From an uncultured Eubacteriales bacterium (GTDB taxonomy: Bacteria; Bacillota; Clostridia; Oscillospirales; CAG-272): a DNA stretch of 64,000 bases. The notes beneath the pieces were generated by a model. It saw only the letters and a list, made by a program, of their open reading frames with translations, was not told the origin of the DNA and made no database searches. The position numbers and the translations under genes were made by a program. Position 1 is the first letter of the stretch; each line of letters opens with the position of its first letter. Location: assembly GCA_958352145.1 (NCBI GenBank), contig CATWNM010000003.1:33646-97645 (forward strand), written 5' to 3'. Shown one piece after another: positions 1-9,161 of this stretch.

Positions 1-2
1 CG

Positions 3-191
3 GCTTGCAACACTGCGCACCGTCAAACACTGGGAACCGCCTCTTTAGACGAAACCATAAAATTCAGAGATTTCAAAATGGCCGGCACAGAGGGCATCGA
101 GCAATGCAAAATCCGCTCGGTGATTTTGCCGCTTCTAGCAGATCATGTGCTGCGCGAAGCCAATCACTATATTCGACTGTTAAAGGCATAG
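3..191 (+). CDS. DUF2935-type protein, C-terminal end only
   Basis: An open frame enters from the left edge and stops at TAG 189-191, giving the last 62 residues of a protein. The end contains FRDFKMAGTEG, ECK-like spacing and PLLADHVLREANHYIRLL. From memory this matches the C-terminal signature of the DUF2935 family, helical-bundle proteins common in Bacilli and Clostridia whose conserved His and Glu suggest metal binding; the function is not established. The start lies outside the window, so I cannot say whether the full gene is intact. A very strong terminator follows 60 bases downstream, consistent with a real transcription unit. Confidence 0.7.
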   Translation, partial: ACNTAHRQTLGTASLDETIKFRDFKMAGTEGIEQCKIRSVILPLLADHVLREANHYIRLLKA

Positions 192-252
192 CTTGGACAT
201 GCGAAAGATACAAGCAGCAAGCGACCTCGAACAAGCTCACTTATGCCGCTTC

Positions 253-302
253 TTTTGCAAGGGAAGCCAGCGCCGCAAAGCGGTGCGGCTTCCCTTGCAA
301 AA
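253..302 (+). terminator. Strong hairpin after the DUF2935 gene
   Basis: A perfect 16-bp inverted repeat (253-268 with 287-302, TTTTGCAAGGGAAGCC) encloses a second GC-rich stem. The arms end in A and T runs, so it could terminate in both directions. The rest of 192-512 shows no gene I can support. Confidence 0.7.
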
Positions 303-438
303 AGCTTGCGCCCTGCCATGGCCGCGGCATCCATTCCGCGTAAGAGCAATGCGCCGAAAGCATGGATGCCGCTCTGGAGATATTCCGCGCATTACAATCG
401 AAGTTGTAATTAAACGAGAAAGAATTCAACAAATCATA

Positions 439-465
439 TTGACAAATTTGGGAAGCTGTTATAAT
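439..465 (+). promoter_or_regulatory. Possible sigma-A promoter before the ABC pseudogene
   Basis: TTGACA (439-444) and TATAAT (460-465) are both consensus, but the spacer is only 15 bp, which is short. It lies about 50 bases upstream of the broken ABC ATPase frame and probably once drove it. Confidence 0.45.
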
Positions 466-512
466 AGATTTGTTTTTTAGTCAGCTTTTGCCAAACTATA
501 CAGAAAACCCAA

Positions 513-1000
513 ATGCCTATCGTTGAATTTAAAAATGTTAGCCGCATTTATAAAAGCATAGATCACAAACTCCGGGCGCTAGACAATGTGGATATGCAGC
601 TGAAAGGTGAAAGTCTGTCGTCATCCGCGGTCCCAGCAGCACGGGCAAAAGCACACTCTTAAATATGCTCGGCGGCTTTGACAGTCCAACAAACGGTATG
701 TATAAGGAAAAGATATTTCCACGCTGTCAATGACGAACTGGCCAAATACAGAGCCTCCACGGTCGGCTATGTCTTTCAGTTTTACAATCTTGTGCCTACC
801 TTGACGGTACATGAAAACGTCACGCTGGTCAAAGAGGTCACGCCCGGCGCGCTCTCTGCCACAAAGATGTTGGAGCAAGTCAAACTTTCCGATCATCTCA
901 AAAATTTTCCGTCTGAACTCTCGGGTGACGAACAGCAGTAAAATCGTATTCAAGAGGAACAGGAAAATCACGCCTCAGCCGACAACATCGAATGGTAAAG
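513..1000 (+). pseudogene. Decayed ABC transporter ATPase (LolD/MacB type)
   Basis: The first frame starts at ATG 513 with MPIVEFKNVSRIYKS, a normal start for a LolD/MacB-type ATPase. It then shifts: the Walker A region (GPSSTGKSTLLNMLGGF) is readable only in another frame around 627-680. A third piece (about 730-941) carries the Q-loop text GYVFQFYNLVPTLTVHENV and a signature motif altered to LSGDEQQ, then a stop. Walker B, the D-loop and the H-loop are missing. No partner permease follows; the next gene is tRNA-Ala on the other strand. I read this as a relic with at least two frameshifts and a lost 3' end. Sequencing error could explain one shift but not the missing third of the gene. Confidence 0.8.
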
Positions 1001-1020
1001 GAGCGGCAAAAACAATAAAT

Positions 1021-1053
1021 CCGAACCCGTTTCCGATTGGATAAAGGTTCGGA
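1021..1053 (-). terminator. Hairpin downstream of tRNA-Ala
   Basis: CCGAACC (1021-1027) pairs with GGTTCGG (1046-1052). Read on the minus strand it follows the tRNA by about 12 bases and is trailed by a T-rich run ending in TTTTT, so it probably ends the tRNA transcript. Confidence 0.5.
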
Positions 1054-1064
1054 TTATATTGTTT

Positions 1065-1140
<76 letters not shown>

Positions 1141-1225
1141 AAAATTCAGCCCTCGGAACCGGCCTGCACGAATCTTACTCAATCAGGCATGCCAAAATGC
1201 CGCCCACTGCACTCAGAACGTATAT

Positions 1226-1254
1226 AGCATAACAGAATCAAAAACAAATTGCAA
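1226..1254 (-). promoter_or_regulatory. Sigma-A-like promoter of tRNA-Ala
   Basis: On the minus strand TTGCAA (1254-1249), a 17-bp spacer, then TATGCT (1231-1226). The expected transcript start is about 80 bases before the tRNA. Confidence 0.55.
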
Positions 1255-1340
1255 GTGTTTTTTATAATTTTCTTCTAAAATCCTCTATTTAAACCCGCAA
1301 AAGCTCCGTCATCATCGCTTGTACCAAAGCGATTGCGAAC

Positions 1341-1376
1341 GCGGGCCGCCGGACGACGTACCGTCCTGCGGCCCGC
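1341..1376 (-). terminator. GC-rich hairpin after the GLUG protein gene
   Basis: GCGGGCCGC (1341-1349) pairs with GCGGCCCGC (1368-1376) and the stem continues with GGACG/CGTCC. It lies 60 bases past the stop of the minus-strand gene. There is no clear T run, so termination efficiency is uncertain. Confidence 0.4.
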
Positions 1377-1438
1377 GCCGCTTTGCGTCAAAACGTTGCT
1401 GCAAACGTGTAATTTACCGGCGCACCGGTTCTGAGACG

Positions 1439-4400
1439 CTATTTCAAACCAGCCTGATCCGGCGTTTTTTGCTCTGTTTGGATCGGCTTATCGAAAGATT
1501 TTTGCTCCGCCGCCAAAGCCGCTCTGTTTTTCGCGGCGCGCTTCTTTTTCCGGCGCAGTGCCAGCCAAACTGCAGCGGCTAGCAGCAAAGCACCCGCAAG
1601 CGCACCGCCCACGATGACCAACGTATGCGCGCCCGATTGCGGCACATAAACAAAACCGGAACCGTTTTCCAAAGCAAACACAAGATAGCTGCCGTCCGTC
1701 TCTGCGGAAATCTCCATCCATCCGCTGCCGCTCGGACAATATATCCTGCCCGCACTTGCGCGCATACGAACCAACAGCGGCTCTGCATAATCCTCGACCG
1801 TCAACCGATAGGCCTCGGCCTCGCCGTCATTTTCCAAATCAGACGGCAAGGACAGCGGCATCCATGCTTCAACCGTCAGCGTCTGATTGCTGCCGAAACA
1901 TCCCTCCGCCAGAAAATGCGGCGGATCCTCATGCGTAGCCAGCGTAGTTCTAAAAGCATGATAGCTTCCCTGCAGCGTCATGCTGTAAACAAGAGGATAC
2001 GGCAGCGAATTCCAAACCCAGTACATTCCGTCGCGGTCGGGCACCGCCGGAAGGGAGGCAAGCGTCTCGCCGGGCAAAAGCACAACGTCCTCAATGGGAT
2101 CGCCCTCGACAAGGAAAGTGATTCGTACCTCCCGAAATACCTCCGGCAAAGACGGATCGGAGAAAAGCGTTTCCCCATCCGCCATTTCCGCACGCCCGGC
2201 ATAGCTGATGCCGTCCACGCCGGAAATGCCGTTTCCAATAAAAAGATTGCCTGCAAGAACGCCGTCGGCTGTCCCTGCTATTGCGCCCGTATGTTCCAAG
2301 GCGCGGCTGATCTGACAGTACGAAACGCAATTTTCGATATTCCATCCGGTTCCTGCAATGCCACCGACATAATTTTGCCCTGACAATCCAGCGCGCGCAT
2401 AGCAATTTTTTATGAATCCGGTTGCGTACCCGACGACGCCGCCCGTATAGTCTCCCTGCTCGCATTCGACCGTACCGCTTCCAGTTGATCCGACTGCAAG
2501 ACCATAATCCATGCGCCCGGCGATTCCGCCGGCGCAGGATTTTTTCGCCGTCACCGCCCCGCAACTGTCCGAATTCCGGATCGCCGCATAAATCTGAAAC
2601 TTTGCATTAGAAAACAGAAAACCGGAAATATCCAATTCATCCTCCAAATCAAAGGAAACTTCCAGCGCAACGGCGCCCGCAACGCCGCCGACGTTGACGT
2701 CCCCCTGTACGTCTCCCCGATTGCGGCAGTCCGCGATTTCGCCGGCGCCGCGCGGCTGATCCGTATCGGAAACATCCTCTTTATAATCATCCGCGCTGCC
2801 GGCGGAACCGATCCGTTCCGCGCCGTCCAGCAGCAGATTAAACAAAACGGAAAGCTGATCGGATATTGCGCCAAGGTCACGGATAACCGCGCCGCCGTCC
2901 TCCGCCGCCGCAGACGTCCCATCCGAAACCGAAGCGGAAAGCGCCTGCAAAGCGCTGTAAAGCATCTGCTGCGCCGTACGGAAATCCTCGCCAAAGTCCG
3001 AAAATACAATGCTTTCCCGATTGCCCTGTTCATGCAAAATCGCTTCGATCCCTTCGGCCGCATCCAAAAGCCGGGCAACCGAAGCTCGGAACGAGGACGC
3101 AGCAGAAGCCGCCTCTTTAGCCGCGGAGGTCAGCGCATAGTTTATGCCCGGCAAAAGCACTAAAGCTTCGTCCAACGCCTCGCCCGCCAGCGAAAACGTA
3201 TAAAGCGCCTGCCCTGTCTTTCTGACCGCCGCCTCAAAATCCGACGCTGCTTGCTTTAGGGCGTCCGGATCCATTTTTATCGAAGTCATCAGCGAAAACA
3301 CGCCTTCAGCCGCGGCGCCAAGGCTGTCTCCCGCCTGCCGCAGTCCAATGGCAAGCGCGCCGGAAGCTGAAGCGGCCGACTGACAAAACGACGCAAATTC
3401 CTCAGAACCAAGCAGCGCTTGGAATGCGGCGATCGTTTCTCCAGAACCGGGCTCCAGCGCCGCGCTCTCCATAAACGCCTGCCAGCTTTCGCTGCCGGTA
3501 AGCGCTGCCGACGCCGCCTCAAGATCCGAAAAGGCCGAACTGGCGCCGGAAAAGGCCTCGCCCAGCGCCGCCATCCCAGCCGCAATGTCGCGCAGCGCCG
3601 CCGACATTTTTTCGGGATCGCCAAGCGCGCCTCGCAGCGCCTCAAAGCCATCCTGTACGAGATCAGCCGCGCGCTTCGTCTCGTCGAGCGCAGCCTCGAG
3701 CAAATCGATCGCCTCTAAAAGCGCGTCGATACCGTCGCCCGAAATTTCGGAAGCTTCCGTCAGATGCACAAACACGCGGCGAACGGCGTTCATCGCCCGC
3801 TCAAGCGCGTCGAGACTTTCGGCGGCATCTCCGGCGACCGCTTCCATTTCTGCCGTGATCTCCGCGATCCGCGCGCTGATCTCATTCAGCGTGCCGATAT
3901 TGCCGTCGACAAAATCGACCGTCTGCCCGGCCATAGAATCCAGCGCCGACACCGCGCTGTCAACATAACCGCGCGCCTCTTCGAGACGCGGCTTCGCGGA
4001 AGATACCGCCGCATCCGCATCCTGTACCGCACGGTCGATCAGCATATCGAGCGTATCCAACTGCTGCCGAAGCTGCATAAGCAGATCGTCCGAAAGCCGC
4101 CATTCGGTAAACGGCTCCATCTGTCCGACGATGCCGCCAACATCCTTGCGCCCGTACACATCGGCATAATTGGCGCAGTCCGAAATGCGCCCCGACTGCC
4201 TCCCCGCAATTCCGCCGACATTGTAGCCAACGTGCGGATATCCGATACGGCCGTAGTTTTCGCACTGCTGAATCAATCCGGAGGACAGCCCTGCGATCCC
4301 GCCGATATCCATGACGCCGGCAAGATCGCTCTGCGTCACTGAAGTCAGATGGTCGAGATCCAACGCAAGGCCCGAAAAAGCCCCGCCGCTTTCAACCAAG

Positions 4401-5020
4401 ACGGTTCCCACCGCCGCCCGGTTGGACGACAGCAAAACCGTCCCCGCGTTGCTGCCGGCGATGCCGCCGGTTTCATGCGTACCGCGAATCTCTCCGCTGA
4501 CCATGCAGTTTGCGATCAATCCGGTCTTTTCGTTGACGCCGGCGATCCCGCCGATCCGGCCGTCTCCGGCGACCGTCCCGGAAAAGCTGCAAAACGACAG
4601 GACGCCCCCGTTTTGCCCGGCAATGCCGCCGCAGGTACTTTTGCTGCCAGAAGGCAAAATCTCTCCGCTGACCGTCAGGCGGGTAATCACAGCCCCTTCG
4701 GCCACCTGACGAAAAAGCCCCTGCTCCGATCCCGTCCCGGTCAAAGATATTCCGGAAATCACATGTCCGCCGCCGTCAAAATGGCCGGAAAAGATCGGAA
4801 CCGATGTAAGTGTACGGCCTGTAAAATCCAGATCGCATTCCAAAAATACGCGCTTCCTCGCCGACCAGGCATCCAGACGGCAGTTTTCGGCAAACGCCGC
4901 CCAATCCGCCAAAGAAGCGATCCGAAAAATATTCTCCGTTTCATTTTCCGCTGCCGCCGCGCAAAGAGGCATAGACACGCACAAAAGCACTGCGAACAGC
5001 GCCGTCATGATCCTTTTCAT
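1439..5020 (-). CDS. Large surface protein with GLUG repeats, coiled-coil middle and C-terminal membrane anchor
   Basis: 1193 residues. A signal peptide (about 1-24, MKRIMTALFAVLLC) is followed by repeated GLUG-type units such as GGIAGQNGGVLSFCSFSG (about 100-300, again about 770-920). The middle (about 310-740) is helical, rich in Ala, Glu, Leu and Ser, and probably forms coiled coils. Near the C-terminus a hydrophobic segment (LVIVGGALAGALLLAAAVWLAL) is followed by RRKKKRAAK, a typical membrane anchor with a cytoplasmic tail. GLUG repeats occur in secreted and adhesin-like proteins, but the function of this one is unknown. Its start overlaps the MMPL stop by 4 bases, so the two are translationally coupled. 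I infer an extracellular partner of the MMPL transporter, replacing the Pip/YhgE-like protein sometimes found beside such exporters. Confidence 0.85.
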   Translation of the reverse strand: MKRIMTALFAVLLCVSMPLCAAAAENETENIFRIASLADWAAFAENCRLDAWSARKRVFLECDLDFTGRTLTSVPIFSGHFDGGGHVISGISLTGTGSEQGLFRQVAEGAVITRLTVSGEILPSGSKSTCGGIAGQNGGVLSFCSFSGTVAGDGRIGGIAGVNEKTGLIANCMVSGEIRGTHETGGIAGSNAGTVLLSSNRAAVGTVLVESGGAFSGLALDLDHLTSVTQSDLAGVMDIGGIAGLSSGLIQQCENYGRIGYPHVGYNVGGIAGRQSGRISDCANYADVYGRKDVGGIVGQMEPFTEWRLSDDLLMQLRQQLDTLDMLIDRAVQDADAAVSSAKPRLEEARGYVDSAVSALDSMAGQTVDFVDGNIGTLNEISARIAEITAEMEAVAGDAAESLDALERAMNAVRRVFVHLTEASEISGDGIDALLEAIDLLEAALDETKRAADLVQDGFEALRGALGDPEKMSAALRDIAAGMAALGEAFSGASSAFSDLEAASAALTGSESWQAFMESAALEPGSGETIAAFQALLGSEEFASFCQSAASASGALAIGLRQAGDSLGAAAEGVFSLMTSIKMDPDALKQAASDFEAAVRKTGQALYTFSLAGEALDEALVLLPGINYALTSAAKEAASAASSFRASVARLLDAAEGIEAILHEQGNRESIVFSDFGEDFRTAQQMLYSALQALSASVSDGTSAAAEDGGAVIRDLGAISDQLSVLFNLLLDGAERIGSAGSADDYKEDVSDTDQPRGAGEIADCRNRGDVQGDVNVGGVAGAVALEVSFDLEDELDISGFLFSNAKFQIYAAIRNSDSCGAVTAKKSCAGGIAGRMDYGLAVGSTGSGTVECEQGDYTGGVVGYATGFIKNCYARAGLSGQNYVGGIAGTGWNIENCVSYCQISRALEHTGAIAGTADGVLAGNLFIGNGISGVDGISYAGRAEMADGETLFSDPSLPEVFREVRITFLVEGDPIEDVVLLPGETLASLPAVPDRDGMYWVWNSLPYPLVYSMTLQGSYHAFRTTLATHEDPPHFLAEGCFGSNQTLTVEAWMPLSLPSDLENDGEAEAYRLTVEDYAEPLLVRMRASAGRIYCPSGSGWMEISAETDGSYLVFALENGSGFVYVPQSGAHTLVIVGGALAGALLLAAAVWLALRRKKKRAAKNRAALAAEQKSFDKPIQTEQKTPDQAGLK

Positions 5021-7317
5021 TTTTCTTCACCCCCAAGGATGCGCTTTAGATCAAACCGGGTCGCCCGTATCGGGCGGTCCAAAAGATAAATCAATTGCGG
5101 CAGCACAGTCAAAACCAAAATAACCGAGAGCAGCGTTCCCCGTCCGAGCGCAAGGCCGATGGAACCGACATACGCGTCCGTGGTCATGAATGCAATCAAA
5201 AATCCCGCCGCCGTCATAATGCTGCCTGAGGTCAGGACGGTTGCAAAGCTCTCCCGGATCGCCCCGGCCACCGCCTGCCGCGGCTCCATTTCTGCGCGCA
5301 GTGCCTGATACCGGCTCATAATGACAATCGCATAATCGATCGTTGCCCCCATCTGGATGGCCGAGACAATCAGATACGTAACAAAAAACAAATTGGTATC
5401 CGTTAAATATGGAAATGAAAAATTGATCCATATACTGCCCTGAATGACAAATACGAGCAGAGCCGCGCCAACTGCAGATTGAAATGTAAAAAGCAGGATG
5501 ACAAATACGAACAGCAGCGTCAAAACGCTGATCTTTCGATTGTCCCCCGAAAAGGAATCCGAAAGATCGCGCGCGCTTGTGATATTGCCAATGACCAGCA
5601 CATTTTCCTCTCCGTAATATTGCCCGGCGATCGTACGCAGTTCCTCAACCAACGCTACGCTCTCCTCTCCCTCGTCCGGCAGCGGCGTGGTAAAGAGCAG
5701 GCGGCACCAAGTTTCTCCGCGCAGCTGCGCCAGCGCGCGATCAAGCGTCTCACGGAGCGTATCCATTGTTTCTTCGGTTTGTTCATCCAGCGTGATCAAG
5801 CCCTGATCCGCCTTTTCAAAGACAAAAAGGAACAGATCAACGAGCGGCACGGCATAGGCGGACGAATCGCCGAAAATCGGCTTATAATCCTCGTGTGCCA
5901 ATCCGTACAACTGATAGACAAGCGTCGCTTCCTCAATATCGATATCCAGCAGTTCCGCAAACATCCGTGGCGTATAGCCGTCTGTCAGCACACGCCCCGT
6001 TTCGATCTCCGTATTGGCAAGCCCCACCGCTCCGCTGACGACGCTTAGCGCCTCGCCGTCGCGCAGAAGCGCTTTTTCGCTCGCATAGTCCCCGCGCGGT
6101 ACCAAAACCGCAACCATATTTTCCGGCCCGAATACCGACTCGATTTTATCGGAAACAATCCGCTGCTCCGAAGGGACGATCTGATCCACCGTAGACTCCG
6201 AAAAAGCGTACTCGCACTGCGCGGAACAATAAACAGCCGCCGGAATCAGCAGGATAAAAACACCGGAAAACAGATATTTATGCCGCGCCAGAAAATTGCC
6301 CCAGCCGCCGATATCCGGCACGTAAGACCGATGCACCGTACGCGCAAGCTGGCGCGGGAACAGCATAATCAGCCCCGGCATCAAAAGGAAAACGGTCAAA
6401 AGGCTGCATACGATCCCTTTGCACAGTACGATACCCAGATCATAGCCGAGCCGAAACTGCATCAGCGTAAGCGCAATGAGCCCCGAAACCGTCGTCAAAC
6501 TGGACGATGAGATCTCCACGATCGCCTTAGAAAGCGCTTCAATCAAGGCCTCTTTCTCTGGCAGCCCCCGCCCGCATTCGTCCTGATACCGATGTGAAAA
6601 AATAATCGCATAGTCGATCGCCAGCGCAAGCTGCAAAATCACAGCCACCGAATTTGTAATCGAAGAAATCTCACCAAGCAAATAATTCGTACCCATATTC
6701 AGCAGCGCCGCCACGCCAAATACAATAAAGAAAATTACGACTTCAAAATAACTGCGCGAGGTAAACAGCAACACCGCCGCAATTACCAGAAGCGCAAGCA
6801 ACAAAATGCCGGTCATTTCTTCTGCAAGCTGCGCTGCGATATCCTGCCCTACGGTAGAAGAAATATATGTATCATACGAACTGAGCAGCGTCCGGATCTC
6901 TTCCATCGCGGCAAGTACGCGGGGATCGTCGTCCTCTCCGTCAAAAGAAACCGAAAACAGCGCGGCCGAATTGCGGTAATGCGCCGCGCTGCCGTCAAAG
7001 CCGGCCTCCACGACGCCGTCTATGCGCTCAATTTCTTCCGCAAGCTGCTCTGCACGGTCATACGATATGTTCGATACCATGACCCGAGCCGATCCATAAG
7101 CCTTAAATTCTGCCTCCATAATCGAAAGACCGCGGCGCGTTTCCGTCTCGGCCGGCAAAAAAGCCGTAATATCGCTGTTGATCTGCACACGCCCTACCGA
7201 CAGCGCACAAAAGATGAGCGCCGCCAAAAATACAATATAAAACAGCGCTCGACGCTCCACAATAAATGTCGCGACCAGCCGCATCGGATCCCGCTTTCCC
7301 GTAGCGGTTTGTTTCAT
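5017..7317 (-). CDS. MMPL/RND-family exporter
   Basis: 766 residues from ATG 7317, chosen over an upstream ATG because GAGGGGAG lies 9 bases before it. The architecture is that of an MMPL transporter: a first TM helix, an extracellular domain (about 35-160), five or six TMs including the segment ALAIDYAIIFSHRYQDE, a second extracellular domain, then a second TM bundle with the matching GATIDYAIVIMSRYQAL. The paired Asp-Tyr motifs in the two halves are the proton-relay positions of this family. Such proteins export lipids, drugs or peptides using the proton gradient; the substrate here is unknown. It is co-transcribed with the GLUG protein and controlled from the divergent TetR region. Confidence 0.92.
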   Translation of the reverse strand: MKQTATGKRDPMRLVATFIVERRALFYIVFLAALIFCALSVGRVQINSDITAFLPAETETRRGLSIMEAEFKAYGSARVMVSNISYDRAEQLAEEIERIDGVVEAGFDGSAAHYRNSAALFSVSFDGEDDDPRVLAAMEEIRTLLSSYDTYISSTVGQDIAAQLAEEMTGILLLALLVIAAVLLFTSRSYFEVVIFFIVFGVAALLNMGTNYLLGEISSITNSVAVILQLALAIDYAIIFSHRYQDECGRGLPEKEALIEALSKAIVEISSSSLTTVSGLIALTLMQFRLGYDLGIVLCKGIVCSLLTVFLLMPGLIMLFPRQLARTVHRSYVPDIGGWGNFLARHKYLFSGVFILLIPAAVYCSAQCEYAFSESTVDQIVPSEQRIVSDKIESVFGPENMVAVLVPRGDYASEKALLRDGEALSVVSGAVGLANTEIETGRVLTDGYTPRMFAELLDIDIEEATLVYQLYGLAHEDYKPIFGDSSAYAVPLVDLFLFVFEKADQGLITLDEQTEETMDTLRETLDRALAQLRGETWCRLLFTTPLPDEGEESVALVEELRTIAGQYYGEENVLVIGNITSARDLSDSFSGDNRKISVLTLLFVFVILLFTFQSAVGAALLVFVIQGSIWINFSFPYLTDTNLFFVTYLIVSAIQMGATIDYAIVIMSRYQALRAEMEPRQAVAGAIRESFATVLTSGSIMTAAGFLIAFMTTDAYVGSIGLALGRGTLLSVILVLTVLPQLIYLLDRPIRATRFDLKRILGGEEK

Positions 7318-7419
7318 ACAGGTTGCTCCCCTCAGGTAATATTTTGCATTGCATATCCCAAACGCATTTTTAAACAACGAAAGTTTTTTTAAAAACAGTG
7401 GATTTTTCAACACAAATAT

Positions 7420-7447
7420 ATTATACTAATTTTAGATTAAAAATCAA
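7420..7447 (-). promoter_or_regulatory. Promoter of the MMPL-GLUG operon
   Basis: On the minus strand TTGATT (7447-7442), a 16-bp spacer, then consensus TATAAT (7425-7420), about 100 bases before the MMPL start. The TetR-type inverted repeat begins 21 bp upstream of the -35 box. Confidence 0.6.
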
Positions 7448-7467
7448 CAATCAGTTCAATAACGTTC

Positions 7468-7513
7468 TGTTTGTTTATGAACATATTCCCATAATTATGT
7501 TCATAAACAAACA
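7468..7513. promoter_or_regulatory. Perfect inverted repeat, likely TetR operator
   Basis: TGTTTGTTTATGAACATA (7468-7485) recurs as its exact reverse complement at 7496-7513, separated by 10 bases. Each arm also contains its own near-palindrome TGTTTATGAACA, so the element may hold two regulator dimers. It sits between the MMPL operon and the tetR-type gene. Confidence 0.75.
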
Positions 7514-7635
7514 CAATTTTTCATTTTTAAATTTTATTTTTTCCATTCCGCCTATTCAGAGCGGCAAAATGGCGCCGTCTTATCGCAGACGTCCGCTTTA
7601 TAAAAGTCTACTATCCGGCAAGGAGGAAATTACAT

Positions 7636-8235
7636 ATGGATACCAAAACGGAAGACCGGCGTATACGCAAAACCAGGCGGCAACTGAGACAGGCGCTGAC
7701 CAGTCTTATGAAAGAAAAAAGCGTAAAAGATATTACCGTACGCGAACTCTCTGAGCTTTGCGACATTAACCGCGGCACCTTTTATGCGCATTACGCCAAT
7801 GTTTTCGATATGGTCGATAAAATTGAAAGCGAGATGGTTGCGCATCTGAACAACGCCCTCGACGCCTGCTGCCTGGAAAACCCAAATATGCGCCTTTTGC
7901 CGCTGCTCGAGGAAATCTTCTCATTTGTGGCGGAATATGCCGATATGTGCCTTGCTCTGCTCGGCAAAAACGGCGATATCGCATTTTTGGACAAGCTTAA
8001 AAACGTCATACGGGAAAAATGCCTCCTTAAATGGGGGGTCGCAATATCCGGCGATACGCCGCAGACCATCGATTATGCGTACGCTTATGCCGTCTCCGGC
8101 TGCACAGGGCTTCTCAAACTCTGGCTGGAATGCGGCATGCGCGAAAGTCCGGCGCAAATGGCCGCTTTTGCCAACCATCTGATTCTGTCTGGCGTGACGC
8201 TGCCAGGTCAAAACGCATGTCCCGGCCGAAGCTGA
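7636..8235 (+). CDS. TetR/AcrR-family transcriptional regulator
   Basis: 199 residues. The N-terminal HTH is clear: RRQLRQALTSLMKEKSVKDI, then TVRELSELCDINRGTFYAHYANVFDM, the tetR helix-turn-helix ending in the usual FY.H(Y/F) motif. The C-terminal half (about 75-195) is the variable ligand-binding helical domain. AAGGAGG lies 8 bases before the ATG. The gene is divergent from the MMPL-GLUG operon, with an 18-bp inverted repeat between, so it most likely represses both units and responds to an MMPL substrate. This is inferred from arrangement, as for other TetR-exporter pairs. Confidence 0.92.
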   Translation: MDTKTEDRRIRKTRRQLRQALTSLMKEKSVKDITVRELSELCDINRGTFYAHYANVFDMVDKIESEMVAHLNNALDACCLENPNMRLLPLLEEIFSFVAEYADMCLALLGKNGDIAFLDKLKNVIREKCLLKWGVAISGDTPQTIDYAYAYAVSGCTGLLKLWLECGMRESPAQMAAFANHLILSGVTLPGQNACPGRS

Positions 8236-8259
8236 TCGCTCTCCTCTGATACAGTCCGC

Positions 8260-8289
8260 AAAAAAGTCCGGCATACGCCGGACTTTTTT
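8260..8289 (+). terminator. Terminator of the TetR gene
   Basis: AAAAAAGTCCGGC, loop ATAC, GCCGGACTTTTTT. The A and T flanks make it bidirectional, so it can also serve the convergent deacetylase gene. Confidence 0.85.
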
Positions 8290-8327
8290 GCCGCTATTTT
8301 TCCATTTTTATTATTGATAAATCCCGT

Positions 8328-9161
8328 CTATTTCCATTTTGAAAAAAACTGCTCGCTGCTCGACCCATACGGACGATTGTACCGGCCAAGCCTTAGAAGT
8401 TCATCCGGATCGCCGGTCAAGCGATTGATCTTTTCCGTGCAGGTAAATATCAACTGAAATCCCGCATTTGCAGCCAACTGAATCGTCTCTTTGGAATAAA
8501 AACCGAACGGCAGAGCCAGCGCCGTGCAAGTATGCCCGGTATACGTTTCAAACAAAGTCTGAAACTGACCGATATCCGCTTCAAACGCCGCGCGATAAGC
8601 GTCGGAAGGCTCTCCCTTTTTAGGCCCGCAGCCTTTGCGGGGAGATAACTTATGCATATCATAGGTATGGCACTGCACTTCCATTGCTGAACTTACATCC
8701 AGCTTAGCAATCTCCGCCCAGTTCATATACGAATAATCCAATACATGATTTGCCGTTTCAGTATATTGCTGCGCAGCGGATCCGATCGGAAACACGATTG
8801 CCGTCATCCCGTATTTTTCGAGCAGCGGAAGCGCGTAAACATACGTGCTTTCATATCCGTCGTCAAAAGTAATCATAACCGGTTTGTCCGGCAGCATTCC
8901 CTCGCCGCTACAAAAGGCAAGCAAATCTGAAGTGGTCACCGCCGTATAGCCATTGTCCCGCAAATAGATCAGATCCCGTTCAAACTGATCCACCGGCAAC
9001 ACATACTTTCCCCAAAGTTTTTGCTTTGGAGATAAATGATGATACATCACAATGGGCAGCGAGACGGTTTCGGAAAAAGTTTCCTCTTCCGAAAACTCCG
9101 CGCCGACGGCTCCGGCCGTCAGCGTGAGCAGCGAAAGCAGCGAAGCAATTATTTTTTTCAT
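8328..9161 (-). CDS. Secreted polysaccharide deacetylase (NodB domain, CE4)
   Basis: 277 residues with a signal peptide (MKKIIASLLSLLTLTAGAVG). The NodB fold is shown by VMITFDDGYEST (catalytic and metal-binding Asp pair, about residue 100), the metal-binding HTYDMH motif (about 165) and LALPFGFYSKET (about 218). The family removes N- or O-acetyl groups from peptidoglycan, chitin or other polysaccharides in a zinc-dependent reaction outside the cell. AAAGGCGG precedes the ATG. It stands alone between TetR (convergent) and the TepA gene. Members of this type with an early MYHHL motif (here IVMYHHLSPKQ) are common in spore formers; the exact substrate is not deducible. Confidence 0.9.
   Translation of the reverse strand: MKKIIASLLSLLTLTAGAVGAEFSEEETFSETVSLPIVMYHHLSPKQKLWGKYVLPVDQFERDLIYLRDNGYTAVTTSDLLAFCSGEGMLPDKPVMITFDDGYESTYVYALPLLEKYGMTAIVFPIGSAAQQYTETANHVLDYSYMNWAEIAKLDVSSAMEVQCHTYDMHKLSPRKGCGPKKGEPSDAYRAAFEADIGQFQTLFETYTGHTCTALALPFGFYSKETIQLAANAGFQLIFTCTEKINRLTGDPDELLRLGRYNRPYGSSSEQFFSKWK

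Noticed and set aside
5479..6048. Plus-strand frame of 189 residues inside the MMPL gene
   Set aside because: Antisense to a well-supported gene with codon pattern of the opposite strand; no ribosome site.
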